DNA of 14,319 bases from Actinomycetota bacterium (GTDB lineage: Bacteria > Actinomycetota > UBA4738), in the NCBI GenBank assembly GCA_005885025.1, contig VAYC01000038.1, forward strand, positions 1 to 14,319, in the 5' to 3' direction. The translations under genes and the position numbers were made by a program. The notes below the pieces were generated by a model. The model was not told the DNA's origin. It made no database searches and saw only the letters and a program-made list of their open reading frames with translations. Shown piece after piece: positions 14,124 through 14,319 of this stretch. Numbering within the stretch: the stretch's first letter is position 1; each line of letters starts with the position of its first letter.

Positions 14124-14319
14124 CCGAGGGCGGCGTTCGGATCGACGGGCGAGGGCCCCGGGACGTCCGGCCTCTCAAGGTCGAGATGGGCTACCTGGAG
14201 TGGGCCGAAGGGTCCGCGCTGCTCGAGATGGGGAAGACCCGCGTGCTCGTCTCCGCGTCCTTCGAACCGAAGGTCCCCAAGTTCCTTCACGGCAGTGGGA
14301 GCGGCTGGGTCACAGCGGA
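14120..14319 (+). CDS. rph: RNase PH, 3' truncated by window edge
   Basis: Only the first 66 codons are present. The enzyme is a phosphorolytic 3'-5' exoribonuclease that trims tRNA ends. Recognised marks are RIDGRGPRDVRPL at the start, GSALLEMGKTRVLVSAS in the first strand pair and FLHGSGSGWVTA at the window end, which match the RNase PH motif FLRGSGQGWVTAE. The ATG overlaps the previous stop in ATGA, so translation is coupled to the phosphodiesterase gene. No oddity is seen in the visible part. Confidence 0.93.
   Translation, partial: MTEGGVRIDGRGPRDVRPLKVEMGYLEWAEGSALLEMGKTRVLVSASFEPKVPKFLHGSGSGWVTA

Noticed and set aside
1..14319. Possible mobile element, prophage, CRISPR array or defence system.
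   Set aside because: No transposase, integrase, phage, Cas or toxin-antitoxin motifs, direct-repeat arrays or tRNA attachment sites were found in reading both strands.

Overview
The window is GC-rich, densely packed bacterial DNA, most likely from an actinomycetote, possibly a deep-branching or uncultured one. The strongest evidence is the right end: cysM, murI, an Rv1339-type metallo-beta-lactamase-fold protein and rph. They lie in the order known from Mycobacterium tuberculosis, where cysO precedes cysM. Here cysO is at the left end, next to an E1-like moeB gene. GTG, TTG and probably CTG starts, 1-4 base gene overlaps and a likely leaderless cysM fit the same assignment. The species cannot be told from sequence alone.

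Left end (1-992): the 3' part of a MoeB/MoeZ-type adenylyltransferase and a CysO-type sulfur carrier. Together with CysM (11626-12558) they form the protein-thiocarboxylate route to cysteine: the E1-like enzyme activates CysO, CysO carries sulfide as a C-terminal thiocarboxylate, and CysM uses it with O-phosphoserine. A JAMM peptidase (Mec) is expected but would lie outside the window. This CysO ends Gly-Gly-Ser-Ala, not Gly-Gly.

Middle (about 1030-11500): some 10.5 kb separates cysO from cysM. In order, it holds an OmpR-type response regulator and its histidine kinase; a glutamate dehydrogenase; a gene-free stretch with a strongly foldable RNA-like element; a saccharopine dehydrogenase-family enzyme resembling lysine 6-dehydrogenase; a small secreted protein and a GcvT-fold gene with a one-base frameshift (both minus strand); two tandem PYROXD2-like FAD oxidoreductases; and a minus-strand probable lipoprotein. 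The dehydrogenases, oxidoreductases and GcvT-like protein suggest amino-acid or amine breakdown with one-carbon capture. That reading is inference from gene content.

Right end (11626-14319): cysM, murI (D-glutamate for peptidoglycan), the Rv1339-like protein (a proposed cAMP phosphodiesterase) and the start of rph (tRNA 3' processing). These genes overlap or nearly abut and are probably one operon.

No tRNA, rRNA, CRISPR array, insertion sequence, phage gene or defence system was recognised. The observations most worth a second look are the structured element at 4453-4560, the blocked CysO C-terminus, the split cysO/cysM cluster, the missing canonical start of the response regulator, and the GcvT frameshift.
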